From contig JBBRWM010000002.1 in assembly GCA_038249195.1 (NCBI GenBank), forward strand, positions 62,001 to 126,000: DNA of 64,000 nucleotides, in the 5' to 3' direction. Below, one piece after another: positions 16,555-26,500 of the stretch. The position numbers and the translations under genes were made by a program. Every line of letters begins with the position of its first letter. Position 1 is the first letter of the stretch. The stretch comes from JAOUEA01 sp038249195 (lineage in GTDB: Bacteria; Actinomycetota; UBA4738; HRBIN12). A model generated the notes under the pieces. That model was not told the DNA's origin. It worked only from the letters and a program-made list of their open reading frames with translations, and ran no database searches.

Positions 16555-18198
16555 ATGGCGGTCATCGATGCTCCGTCCGTCGCACGTCCCGAACCGTTCG
16601 GACGATGGATCCTTGGGTGGATCACGACGACCGACCACAAGAAGATCGGGATCCTCTACCTGGCCAACTCGCTCGGCTTCTTCATCGTCGCGGGGATCTT
16701 GGCGCTCCTGATCCGCACCGAGCTGGCCCGGCCGGGCCAACAGATCCTCTCGGCGCAGGCGTACAACCAGGTCTTCACGGAACACGGAACGCTCATGATC
16801 TTCCTCTTCGTGTTCCCGATGCTCGCCGGATTCGGCAACTACTTCGTCCCGCTCCAGATCGGGGCGCTCGACATGGCCTACCCGCGGGTGAACGCGCTCT
16901 CGTTCTGGTTGCTACCGGTGGGCGGGCTCACCATCCTTTCGGGGTTCCTCGTGAAGGGTGGGGCCGGGGCGGCCGGATGGACCAGCTACGCCCCGTTGTC
17001 GGTGCAGGGCGGGAGCGGGGAAGACCTTTGGCTGATAGGTCTCGCGATCGTCGGCACCGCCTCGATCCTGGGAGCCATCAACTTCATCGTCACGATCCTT
17101 CGGATGCGCGCTCCCGGCATGACCATGTTCCGGATCCCCGTGTTCTGCTGGAGCATGATAGCCACGTCATTGTTGGTCATCCTCGCGGCCCCGGTCCTGA
17201 CCTCCGGCCTCCTCATGACCCTCGCAGACCGCCATCTCGGAACGGTGTTCTTCGACGCGTCCCAGGGCGGAAGTCCGTTGCTATGGCAGAACGTGTTCTG
17301 GTTCTTCGGGCATCCGGAGGTCTACATCCTGATCCTCGCCGCGTGGGGCATCGTCAGCGAGATCCTGCCGGTCTTCTCAGGGAAGCCGCTCTTCGGGTAT
17401 CGCGGGGTCGTGCTCGCCTTCCTCATGGTGGCGGCGCTCTCGTTCACGGTGTGGGCGCACCACATGTTCGTGACGGGTACGGTGGAGCTCCCCTTCTACA
17501 GCGTCACGACCGAGCTGATCTCGATCCCCACCGGAGTCCTCTTCTTCAACTGGCTCGCCACCCTGCACAAGGGCAAGCTCCGCTTCGAACCTCCGATGCT
17601 CTTCGCCCTCGGGTTCATCGCGATGTTCCTGATCGGCGGTATCGACGGCGTGTGGATGGCATCGCCCGTCATGGACTTCGCGATCCACGATACGTATTGG
17701 GTGGTCGCGCACATCCACTACGTGCTCTTCGGCGGCGCTCTGTTCGGGATCATGGCGGGGATGTACTACTGGTTCCCCAAGATGACAGGGCGCTTCCTGG
17801 GCAAGCGACTCGGAACCTGGCACTTCTGGATCCAGCTGATCGGGTTCAACCTGGCGTTCTTCCCGATGCACATCCTCGGTCTTCGAGGCATGCCGCGCCG
17901 GATCGCAGACTACGCTCCGGATCGCGGCTGGACCGCGTTGAATACGCTCGCGACGGTGGGCGCGTTCGTGATCGCCGTATCGATGGTGCTGTTCTTCCTG
18001 AATATCTTGCTGTCGCTGCGCAAGCCCAAGGATGCTCCGGACGACGCATGGGGCAGCGGCAACACGCTGGAGTGGGCGGCGACCTCACCACCACCACCGC
18101 ACAACTTCGATGACGTCCCCGAGGTGCACTCCACCCGACCCGTGTACGACGAGCGAGCCGCGGCGTTCGCGCCGGGCGATGGAAGGGGGCCAACATGA
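16555..18198 (+). CDS. coxA: Cytochrome c oxidase subunit I (A-type, K-channel Lys replaced)
   Basis: Haem-copper oxidase core with 12 membrane helices, 547 residues. The haem a ligands are His in EHGTLM (about 76) and the last His of the AHIHY motif (388). The haem a3 ligand is His386. The CuB ligands are FGHPEVY (with the cross-linked Tyr) and the His pair in WAHHMF. D-channel residues are kept (GALDMAYPR, and Glu in HPEVY). In the K channel the segment reads ISIPTGVLFFNWLATL: the Thr is kept but the usual Lys is Leu329. The ATG at 16555 has GGGAGGG about 10 bases upstream; a GTG at 16546 is the alternative. Ends overlapping coxC by 4 bases. Confidence 0.96.
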   Translation: MAVIDAPSVARPEPFGRWILGWITTTDHKKIGILYLANSLGFFIVAGILALLIRTELARPGQQILSAQAYNQVFTEHGTLMIFLFVFPMLAGFGNYFVPLQIGALDMAYPRVNALSFWLLPVGGLTILSGFLVKGGAGAAGWTSYAPLSVQGGSGEDLWLIGLAIVGTASILGAINFIVTILRMRAPGMTMFRIPVFCWSMIATSLLVILAAPVLTSGLLMTLADRHLGTVFFDASQGGSPLLWQNVFWFFGHPEVYILILAAWGIVSEILPVFSGKPLFGYRGVVLAFLMVAALSFTVWAHHMFVTGTVELPFYSVTTELISIPTGVLFFNWLATLHKGKLRFEPPMLFALGFIAMFLIGGIDGVWMASPVMDFAIHDTYWVVAHIHYVLFGGALFGIMAGMYYWFPKMTGRFLGKRLGTWHFWIQLIGFNLAFFPMHILGLRGMPRRIADYAPDRGWTALNTLATVGAFVIAVSMVLFFLNILLSLRKPKDAPDDAWGSGNTLEWAATSPPPPHNFDDVPEVHSTRPVYDERAAAFAPGDGRGPT

Positions 18199-18788
18199 GC
18201 ACGCTCGTGCAGCCGGTTGGCCTCGAACGTGAGGTCGCGGGCACCAGCAGTCCCGTCATGGGCATGGTCCTGTTCGTCGCGGGAGAGGCGATGTTCTTCG
18301 CTGCGTTCTTCGCCGCCTACTTCTCGCTCCGAGCGGCGGCCGCGGTGTGGCCTCCCACAGACATCACGCCGCCCGAGATCACGATACCCGCGATCCTCAC
18401 GACGATCCTGATCGCGAGCAGCGTCGTCATCCAGTTCGCCGTCCGTGCGGCGCGTCGTGGGAAGATCACGCAGGCCCAGGTGCTGATCGCGATCACCGCC
18501 CTCATGGGCATCTGCTTCCTCGGCCTGCAGGCCTACGATTACTCACGACTCACGTTCGGCATCAAGGATGGCATCTACCCATCGCTCTTCTACGTGATGA
18601 CGGGGTTGCACATGGCCCACGTGGTGGCGGGCGTCGTCCTCCTCCTGCTGGTGGGCGCCCAATCGCTGAACAAGGAGACGCAGTGGGCGCAGCATGAGAC
18701 GCTCCAGGCGGCGGCGATCTACTGGGACTTCGTCGACGTGGTGTGGGTCTTGCTCTTCATCGTCTTCTACGTTGCGGTTCCGAGGTAG
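18195..18788 (+). CDS. coxC: Cytochrome c oxidase subunit III
   Basis: Five-helix short form of subunit III, 197 residues, that stabilises subunit I and binds lipid. The conserved Glu lies in FVAGEAMFFAAFFAAYF. The His-rich motif GLHMAHVVAG and the final YWDFVDVVWVLLF are typical. The ATG overlaps the coxA stop, so it is coupled to coxA. Confidence 0.95.
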   Translation: MSTLVQPVGLEREVAGTSSPVMGMVLFVAGEAMFFAAFFAAYFSLRAAAAVWPPTDITPPEITIPAILTTILIASSVVIQFAVRAARRGKITQAQVLIAITALMGICFLGLQAYDYSRLTFGIKDGIYPSLFYVMTGLHMAHVVAGVVLLLLVGAQSLNKETQWAQHETLQAAAIYWDFVDVVWVLLFIVFYVAVPR

Positions 18789-18811
18789 CCCGGCATGGAC
18801 GGAGGTGGCTG

Positions 18812-19234
18812 TTGAGGTCCTCGATCCGGTTGTGGTTCGCTCTCGCGGCCTTCCTCGCGCTGGCCGGGGCTGTGTTGACCGTGACCGCAGGATCGAGCGC
18901 GAGACAGGGTTCCGTGCTCCTGTTCACCTGTGCTGCCGCGGCCCTGTACATCGGCCTTGCGATCCGACACTCGGAACGGCGGTTCGCCCGCGGACAGGAG
19001 CCCGAAGAACCGGAAGAGCCCGAGGTGTCGGGATCGATCTGGCCGTTCGTTGTCTCGATCGCCTTCGTGTTCGTTGTGATCGGCGCCGTGGGGATCCGCT
19101 GGGTCCTCGTCATCGGTGTGATCGTGCTCGTGGTCGCGGGTGTGGGGTGGTTCAACGATATCCAGCGCCAACGGCTCCCGCATGAGCACGACGGCGAGCC
19201 CGACGCCCCTGCGGTCGATCGCTTGCCCGAGTAG
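18812..19234 (+). CDS. Small membrane protein, probable fourth oxidase subunit
   Basis: 140 residues with about four hydrophobic helices in two pairs, separated by an acidic linker (PEEPEEPE). The TTG at 18812 has a perfect GGAGGT 5 bases upstream, which decides the start over the longer frame that overlaps coxC. It is the last gene of the oxidase operon, 23 bases after coxC. By position it could be subunit IV (CtaF-like) or an assembly factor; the sequence itself does not match a family I can name with certainty. Confidence 0.7.
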   Translation: MRSSIRLWFALAAFLALAGAVLTVTAGSSARQGSVLLFTCAAAALYIGLAIRHSERRFARGQEPEEPEEPEVSGSIWPFVVSIAFVFVVIGAVGIRWVLVIGVIVLVVAGVGWFNDIQRQRLPHEHDGEPDAPAVDRLPE

Positions 19235-19421
19235 CGGTCATCGGGGACGAACGAACGACTCGACCTCAGGCGTGGGCGCGGGTAGCTGATCGCGGCCGTG
19301 GCGACGTTGCAGGCCGAGGTCGGGGGCCTTTACCCGCAGGATCTACCGCGGTTGCGGTGTGGGCTGGCCGACCTGTGGCAGCCGGGAGTAGCTGCCGTCG
19401 ATGCCTGGAGGTTGACCCAGC

Positions 19422-19613
19422 CTGGTGATGGATCTGTTCAGCCGCCAGATCGTCGCGTGGGCGCCTCAAGAAAGATCTGCTCTACCGAGACACCTGGCCC
19501 ACGCGTGACGATGTGAAGCTCGCGCTGTTCGACTACATGGAGTCTTCTACAACGCCAGCGTCGTCACTCGACGCTCGGCCACCTCAGTCCTGTCGCAATC
19601 GAGGAGATGCGTG
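19422..19613 (+). pseudogene. Remnant of an IS3-family transposase (OrfB 3' part)
   Basis: Translation gives LVMDLFSRQIVAWA, the catalytic-core motif of IS3 OrfB. It is followed at once by LKKDLLYRDTWPTRDDVKL and FDYME, then in a shifted frame FYN and RRHSTLGHLSPVAIEEM, the normal IS3 C-terminus. The roughly 80-100 residues that should separate the first two pieces are missing, and at least two frameshifts are needed. The upstream 19235-19421 holds no readable gene, possibly more decayed transposase. No clear inverted terminal repeats were found. Dead element. Confidence 0.8.
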
Positions 19614-19732
19614 ATCCTGTGTTCGCTCAACCGAACCGTGTCCACGAGAGCGGGTCAACTCCAGGCCTTCCCACGAGACGCTCTGAGAACCTGTGGTCCA
19701 CTGCCGGGACGTCGCCGTTCTCGCGCTCCGTT

Positions 19733-20390
19733 TCACGAGTTGGACGCTTGATCGATGATCGAAACCGCCACATCCTGAAGAGGCGTCCAGGTCTTCGCCG
19801 CCGGAGATCTCCACTTCGGTCCCATCCACCACGATCCGAACGAATGCCGCGTTGGACCCATCCACAGCATCCCGGGAGTGCGCCTGCACGATAAGAGCTG
19901 GGACACCATCGAGCGTTGCCACCCTATTTCCGTCAGCGGGGTTCGCGGCGATGTCCTCCTCATAGGATGAGAGCGGGTCTCCTTCCTTCCAGGCGGCCTC
20001 CCAAACCTCGACGTATCCCTGAAGGATGTACGCCGTTGGCTTGCTGGGAGAAGGGTAGTCGAGGGCAACGGATCCGCTAGGTGAGACATAGATGCCCGTG
20101 ATGGTGGCCAGGTCCGTGATCTTCGTGTCGGGTGCATAGAGCCGAAAATCGACCTGCTCCTGAGCCTGTTCGATGGTGTGGACGCGCCAAGCTTTTGGAT
20201 ACCCAGGCTTGCTCGGGTCCCCTGAGTACGCCTGGCCGAATAGCTCACCGGCTCCGCCGTCTGCGTGTCCCGTTTGAGTCGCTCGTGCCGAGGATGGCGT
20301 GCGGCCCGAACGACATGAGGTCGCACTCACGGCCAGGGCGGCCGCAACGATGATGCAGACGGTGACTCTGGTGGACCTGGGTGCTCGCAT
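19733..20390 (-). pseudogene. Lipoprotein with a frameshift near its 3' end
   Basis: The ATG at 20390 gives a signal with lipobox ALAVSATSC and a mature domain of about 165 residues resembling DUF4367-type lipoproteins (for example TDLATITGIYVSPSGSVAL and AFVRIVVDGTEVEISGG). After EDLDA the frame runs on into the IS3 remnant. A shift of one base at about 19780-19795 instead restores DVAVSIIDQASNS and a stop at 19733, which looks like the true C-terminus. Either a recent mutation or a sequence error; the gene could still be functional in the cell. TACGAT (20424-20429) may be its -10 on the minus strand. Confidence 0.6.
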
Positions 20391-20550
20391 GATCGATGTT
20401 CCTGGGTTCCCTTGCGTCGCCCCATCGTAGTCCTGCCTGACGCCCAACCACGGCGCCTGCAGACGTCGGCCGAAGGCCGCAGTCTTCCTGAAGTCTCGGC
20501 GCGTTCGTGACGGTTCTGTGGCGAGGGCGCGTGGGCACGGAGCCCGCCGG

Positions 20551-20556
20551 TAGCAT
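20551..20556 (+). promoter_or_regulatory. -10 hexamer of the glyS promoter
   Basis: TAGCAT lies about 50 bases before the glyS ATG at 20606, which has its own GAGAGGAG ribosome site. The 160 bases before it hold only the divergent lipoprotein promoter region. Confidence 0.4.
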
Positions 20557-20605
20557 GGATCCCACGCCAGCGGTCGCCGCCAGCGGCCGGGAGAGGAGTG
20601 CCCGC

Positions 20606-21931
20606 ATGACCGACCTCATGGAGGCCGTCACCGCCCTCGCCAAACGCCGGGGCATCGCCTTCCAGTCCTCGGAGATCTACGGAGGGCTGCGCTCGTCCTG
20701 GGACTACGGTCCGATCGGCGTGGAGCTGCGCCGGAACATCCGCGAGGCGTGGTGGCGAGCCATGGTCCAGGTGCGCGACGACGTCGTCGGACTGGAGGCG
20801 GCCGTGATCATGTCCCCGCGCGTGTGGGAGGCGAGCGGCCACGTGGGCGGGTTCTCCGACGCGCTGGTCGAGTGCCTGACCTGCCACCAGCGGTTCCGCG
20901 AGGATCACCTGGAGCCCGGCGAGGACGGCGCGCCCGCCTGCCCCAACTGCGGCGGCGTCACCTTCACGGAGGCCAAGCAGTTCAACCTGATGTTCGATAC
21001 ACACCTCGGTCCCGTCAAGGACGACGAGCACAAGGCCTACCTGCGTCCCGAGACCGCGCAGGGGATGTTCGTGGACTTCGCCCGGATCCAGACGGTCTCG
21101 CGACGCAAGATCCCCTTCGGGATCGCACAGATCGGCAAGAGCTTCCGCAACGAGATCACGCCGCACAACTTCATCTTCCGCACGCGCGAGTTCGAGCTGA
21201 TGGAGATGGAGTTCTTCGTGGAGCCGGGGACCGACGACGAGTGGTTCACCTACTGGGTGAACCAGCGTATGGACTGGTACCGCACCCTCGGCCTTCGAGA
21301 GGAGAACCTCCGCCTGCGTCCGCACGATCCCGACGAGCTGGCGCACTATGCCAGGGCGGCCGTCGACATCGAGTACCTGTTCCCGTTCGGGTGGGGGGAG
21401 CTGGAGGGGATCGCGAACCGCACGGACTTCGACCTGCGAGCGCACCAGGAGGCGAGCGGCGAGGACCTCACCTACTTCGACCAGGAGCGGGACCGCCGGT
21501 TCCTGCCCTACGTGGTGGAGCCCGCGGTCGGCGTGGATCGCGCGCTCCTATCGTTCCTGCTGGACGCCTACCGCGAGGAGGAGGCGCCCACCGCCAAGGG
21601 CGGCGTGGACAAGCGCACGGTCTTGGCGCTGCACCGCGACCTGGCGCCCGTCAAGGTGGCCGTGCTGCCGCTCTCACGCAACGAGAAGCTCGTGCCCGAG
21701 GCGCGCCGCGTGTTCGACCTGGTGAAGGGCGCGTGGATGTGCCAGTACGACGACGCCGGGGCGATCGGCCGCCGGTACCGTCGCCAGGACGAGGTCGGCA
21801 CGCCGTTCTGCGTGACCGTGGACTTCGACTCGCTGGACGACCGGCAGGTCACCGTGCGCGAGCGCGACACCATGGCGCAGGAGCGTCTGCCGATCGAGAA
21901 CCTCGTGACCTACCTGCGAGAGCGCCTGTGA
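20606..21931 (+). CDS. glyS: Glycyl-tRNA synthetase (dimeric class II)
   Basis: Charges tRNA-Gly. The single-chain alpha2 type, 441 residues, not the bacterial alpha2-beta2 form. Motif 1 and the glycine pocket lie in IYGGLRSSWDYGPIGVEL. A zinc ribbon CLTCHQRF...CPNCGG is inserted. Motif 2 is FRNEITPHNFIFRTREFE and motif 3 lies near VGVDRALL. The C-terminal anticodon-binding domain starts about residue 340. The ATG at 20606 has a GAGAGGAG ribosome site; the longer upstream frame is unsupported. Overlaps the next small gene by 4 bases. Confidence 0.96.
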   Translation: MTDLMEAVTALAKRRGIAFQSSEIYGGLRSSWDYGPIGVELRRNIREAWWRAMVQVRDDVVGLEAAVIMSPRVWEASGHVGGFSDALVECLTCHQRFREDHLEPGEDGAPACPNCGGVTFTEAKQFNLMFDTHLGPVKDDEHKAYLRPETAQGMFVDFARIQTVSRRKIPFGIAQIGKSFRNEITPHNFIFRTREFELMEMEFFVEPGTDDEWFTYWVNQRMDWYRTLGLREENLRLRPHDPDELAHYARAAVDIEYLFPFGWGELEGIANRTDFDLRAHQEASGEDLTYFDQERDRRFLPYVVEPAVGVDRALLSFLLDAYREEEAPTAKGGVDKRTVLALHRDLAPVKVAVLPLSRNEKLVPEARRVFDLVKGAWMCQYDDAGAIGRRYRRQDEVGTPFCVTVDFDSLDDRQVTVRERDTMAQERLPIENLVTYLRERL

Positions 21932-22131
21932 GCGCAGCCGAGAAGACGCCGCGCGGCTGGCTGAGCCTGTACGCGGTGGCGTTCGGGCTGCTGCTCGCGG
22001 CCGGCCTCAGCGCGGCGCTGGCCGCGCGCACGTTCCTCGAGGACCTGTCCCTGCTGAAGCTCTCGGCCGCGCTCTCGCTGGCGGCCATCGTCATCGCCGT
22101 GCTGGCCGTGGTCCTGCCGAGGAAGCGGTAG
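21928..22131 (+). CDS. Small two-helix membrane protein
   Basis: 67 residues from a GTG that overlaps the glyS stop (GTGA). Two hydrophobic helices (about 12-35 and 43-62) and a positively charged end (PRKR). Coupled to glyS and 6 bases before the metallopeptidase gene, so expressed with both. No family recognised. Confidence 0.65.
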   Translation: MSAAEKTPRGWLSLYAVAFGLLLAAGLSAALAARTFLEDLSLLKLSAALSLAAIVIAVLAVVLPRKR

Positions 22132-22137
22132 CCCGGC

Positions 22138-23439
22138 GTGCGTCACCTCCTGCGGCGCGCCGCCGCGCTGGTGGCAGCGGCGCTCGTCTGCGCGGCGTGC
22201 ACGCTCACGGTGGGCCCGGGCGCCATCGACGGCTCGCCCTCGCCGCGGGCGACGCCGTCGCAGCAACCGTCGCCGGTTCCGACGGGGCGGGGGAGCGCGG
22301 CCGCCGCCATGCGGGCGCTCTGCGTGGCGCCCAAGAACGGGAGCAAGAAGCCCGTGCGGCCCGGGACCACGCCGGATGCGATCGCCCAGGTCGAACACGA
22401 GGTGGAGGCCGTGCGAGGGTTCACCTACGACCATCCGGTGGCCGTCGATCCCATCACCCAGGCGCAGATGGATGCCAAGCTCACGCGTTCGTTCGACGAC
22501 ACCTACCCTGCCGACCTTTACGACCGACGGACCCTGGCCTGGCGAACGATCGGCGTGATCGGGCCGCAGCAGGACCTGCGCCGGGCGCTGCTCGCGTTCC
22601 AGACCGGCCAGGTGATCGGCTTCTACGACCCGGAGAACGGGCAGCTCGTGTACATCGGGGACACGTCCCTCGACCTCAACGAGCGCTTCGTGCTGGCGCA
22701 CGAGCTGACCCACGCCATCGACGACCAGCACTTCGACCTCACGCGCATCGACCCGCTGGCGGCCCACTGCCAGGACGAGCGGTTCCAGGCGGCCCTCGGC
22801 GCGGTGGAGGGGAGCGCGCAGTACTTCGCCACGCAGGTGATCACGCGGTTCCCGGGCGGTGACCTCGGCGGCGGCGAGCAGCCTTCGCTCGCGGGCATCC
22901 CACCCTTCCTGGTAGCGATGGAGCTCTGGCCCTACACGGCGGGTCAGGCGTTCATGACGGCGATGGATCAGCGCGGCGGCACCGCACAGATCGACCAGGC
23001 GCTGCAGCACCTCCCCGTCTCCACCGAGCAGGTGATACACCCCGAGAGGTACCCGAGCGACGTGCCCACGCCGCTCGACGTGTCCGACCGCTCGGCGGAG
23101 TTGGGCAAGGGCTGGCACGACCTCGACGTCATGCAGGTCGGCGAGGAGTTCTTGCGAGCGATGCTCGCCCTCCGCCTGGACGACGCCACGGCCTCGGACG
23201 CCGCCGCCGGCTGGGACGGCGGCCTCTACCGGGCCTGGTCGGACGGGACGCACACCGCGGTCGTGCTGGCGACGGCGTGGGAGTCGCCGGAGGACGCCCA
23301 GGCGTTCGCCGGCGCGGCGCAGGACTGGCTCGACGCGGGCGACACGCCCGGCGCCGTCCAGGAGGCGGGTGCCACACGCGTGAACCTGGTGTTCTCGGGC
23401 GATCCAACGGCCTTGGAGACCCTGGGCAGTCACCCCTGA
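22138..23439 (+). CDS. Lipoprotein with a putative zinc metallopeptidase motif
   Basis: 433 residues from a GTG. The signal has lipobox VCAAC, followed by a Pro/Ser/Gly linker (about 25-55), so the protein is anchored on the outer face of the membrane. The core has FVLAHELTHAIDDQHFDL, a gluzincin-like HExxH helix, with a later VEGSAQYFATQ stretch that could give the third ligand (Glu). I know no tested function for this kind of protein. Six bases after the previous gene, it likely ends the glyS operon. Confidence 0.75.
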   Translation: MRHLLRRAAALVAAALVCAACTLTVGPGAIDGSPSPRATPSQQPSPVPTGRGSAAAAMRALCVAPKNGSKKPVRPGTTPDAIAQVEHEVEAVRGFTYDHPVAVDPITQAQMDAKLTRSFDDTYPADLYDRRTLAWRTIGVIGPQQDLRRALLAFQTGQVIGFYDPENGQLVYIGDTSLDLNERFVLAHELTHAIDDQHFDLTRIDPLAAHCQDERFQAALGAVEGSAQYFATQVITRFPGGDLGGGEQPSLAGIPPFLVAMELWPYTAGQAFMTAMDQRGGTAQIDQALQHLPVSTEQVIHPERYPSDVPTPLDVSDRSAELGKGWHDLDVMQVGEEFLRAMLALRLDDATASDAAAGWDGGLYRAWSDGTHTAVVLATAWESPEDAQAFAGAAQDWLDAGDTPGAVQEAGATRVNLVFSGDPTALETLGSHP

Positions 23440-23488
23440 CGAGACATCTCGCAGAGACGCGAGGCTCGCCACCAACCGCGTGGTCATC

Positions 23489-23494
23489 TACGGT
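23489..23494 (+). promoter_or_regulatory. -10 hexamer of a probable leaderless cyclase promoter
   Basis: TACGGT lies 6 bases before the ATG at 23501, with no ribosome binding site between. Confidence 0.4.
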
Positions 23495-23500
23495 CCCGAT

Positions 23501-26500
23501 ATGAAGACCTGCGTCAGCTGTGGAGAGCGCAACCCCGATCGCGCTCGCTTCTGCATGACGTGCGCCGAGCCGCTCGGTCGGACGTTTGCGGTCGACCGTC
23601 GCAAGGTCGTCACGATCCTGTTCGCCGACATGAAGGGGTCCACCCAACTAGGAGACCGGCTCGAGCCGGAGGCGCTTCGCTCAATCATGACCCGCTTCTA
23701 CGCTACGGCGCGAGGCATCCTCGAGCGCCACGGTGGCACCGTCGAGAAGTTCATCGGAGACGCGGTCGTAGGTGTCTTCGGCGTGCCCCGCCTGCATGAA
23801 GACGACGCGCTGAGAGCCGTCCGCGCTGCGATCGACTTCCGCGACGCCGTCGAGGCGATGAATGCCGACCTCATCGAACGCTACGGGACCGGCGTGCAGA
23901 TCCGGACCGGAGTGAACACCGGCGATGTCGTGTCAGGTGATCCGGCCAGCGGAGAGGGGTTCGTCTCAGGGGATGCCGTGAACGTCGCGGCGCGTTTCGA
24001 GCAGGCGGCGGAACCCGGCCAGATCCTGATCGGCGCAGCGACTCGCGCTCTGGTGGGGGATCGCGTGGACGTCGAGTTGGTCGAGCCGCTCACGTTGAAA
24101 GGCAAGTCGGAACCGGTGCCAGCGTTCCGCCTCGTGGCGGTGCATGAAGGCGACACGCGGCGGCGCCTGGTGGCACCCGTGCTCGGTCGCGATGAGGAGC
24201 GCGCGGAACTTCTGCGTTTCGTCCAGGAGCGCGAGGAAGGGGATCCGGTGAGGGTGGCTTGCGTCCTCGGCCCGCCCGGGATAGGAAAGAGCCGTTTGCT
24301 CGAGGATCTCCGGTTCGCGCTGGAGGATCACGCCCGGGTCCTGTTCGCGCGCGAGGTGCCCGGAGGCTCGCCGCTGCCGGCACTGATCCGCGAGGCACTG
24401 GAGGCTGGCGATGACGACATGATCGCGCCGTCCGCCGTCGAAGAGCTGCTGGTCGGCCGTGAGCAGGCCAGCGTCATCGCGGGCCAGGTCGCACACCTGC
24501 TCGAGGGAGATGCGGAAGCTGGAGCAGCAGTATGGGCGGCCCAGCAGATCCTGTCGAAGCTCGCGGAGGAGCGGCCCTTGATGATGGTAGTCGACGACGC
24601 CCACCTCGCCGACCTCGACGCGATCGAGGACCTCCATGACGCGGTCGCCGGCGCCACCGGCGACATCACGCTCGTGCTCGGCGCGCGCCCCGAGCTTCGC
24701 GAGGATCATCCATCTTGGCTTGAGACCGCCGAGCAGGGGGTCCGGCTGGTGGAGCTGGTGCCGCTGGCGACCTCGGCCGCCGAGAGCATCGTGGATCGCT
24801 TGCTGGGCGGGAGCGTCGATGCCGGGCTCCGATCGAAGATCGTGGAGGGCGCGGGCGGAAACCCACTCTTCCTCGGCGAAACCCTGCGGATGCTGTTCGA
24901 GGACGGGGCGATCCGACGCGCCGATGGCGGAGCCTGGGAGCCGACGGTCCCCCTTGAGGCGCTCAAGATCCCCTCCACGGTCCGTGCGGTCCTCGCGGCC
25001 CGCATAGACCAGCTGCCGGATGTCGAGCGGGCGGTGCTCGACGCAGGCGCCGTCCTCGGTTCGGCCTTCTCGATCGACGCGGTCGCGTCGCTCACGCCCC
25101 TGGTCGACGAGGAGGAGATTCGGGCGGCATCGGACGAGCTGATCCGTCGGGAACTGGTGGCGGAGATTCCCGACCGGGCGGACACGTTGCGTTTCCGCCA
25201 GGCGCTGCTGCGCGAAGTGGTCTCGGATCTGATGACCCGTGAGATGGCCGCGACGCTGCACGAGGGAGCCGCCGACCACCTCGAGCGCACGACGTCGGAT
25301 CCGCGACCGGTCTCCGAGCATCTCGACCGAGCGTTGGAGCTACGCGAAGAGCTCGGGACGACACTGGACCCGGGGTTTGTGCGCAGGACCGGGGAGGCGC
25401 TGATCCGCGCCGGGCAGGATCGGCTGGCGAAGGGTGACGGCGACGGAGCGACCTCGGCGCTCGATCGGGCTGTCCATGTCCTGACGCTCGGGGAGGCGGA
25501 GGGTTTGGCGGGCTCTCGCCGTGAGGCCGCCGACCTCGCGTACCGCCTCGCGGCGTGGGACGCGGTGATCGGCCTGTTGGGGACCGAGGACACCGACGAC
25601 CCGGTCGTCGCGGAGCAGCTGGGGGTGGCGCTCACGCGCAGTCCGGATGATGCGGAGAGACTCGCGGAGGGCCGCGCCCTCCTGGCACGAGCCGTCGAGC
25701 TCGGGGCCGGCCCGGATGCCGCCGCAGCCCTGGCCGGCACCTGGAAAGGGATCGATGATGGCAGGGCTCGCCAGCTGTACGTGCAGGCCCACGACATGGA
25801 TCCGTCCCATCCGTATGCCCTGGGGAACCTCCTCGAGTACGAGATCGCGGCGAGCGGCGACCTCACGCGGGTGGAACGACGCACGGCTGCGATCGGCGCC
25901 GCGGCGGCCCGCTGCGCCGAGCAGGGGGAGGCCGGCGAGAACCTCCCGTGGGCCTGGTTCGACCTGGGGAAGTTCCGCTTGCTCCTGGGGGAACCGCTCG
26001 ATGCCCTCACCGCCTACGCCACGGCGATCGGCAGGAGCGTGGCCGGCTTCCAGATCGCGACCTCGCGAGCATCGCTCGAACGGCTCGGGACATCGGCCGG
26101 TGAGATCGAGGGTCTCGAAGACGCTCGCCGGCTCCTCACCCTGGGGGAGGCGGTCCGGTTCGGTTCCGAAGACGCTCGTGCGATCCAAGATCTGGCGACC
26201 CCGGGCGCATGGCCGCTCGCTCCGCCGGTGGTCATCCTCGCAGGCGGTTCCAGCGCCGCGGTCGACGAGCAGGTACGCGGATACGCCGACGTGATCCTCT
26301 CGGCGATGAAGGGTTGGGACGGGAGCGTCATCTCAGGAGGGACCCGGCAAGGTGTGAGCGCGCTCGCGGGCGACTTGGGCGGGACGGGAGCGAGGGTCGT
26401 CGGCTACTTGCCCGGGTCGGTCCCCGATAGCGTCGCGGTCGACGACGATCCACGTCGGTACTCCGAGCTGCGGCGTTCCGACGGGAACACCTTCGGCCCC

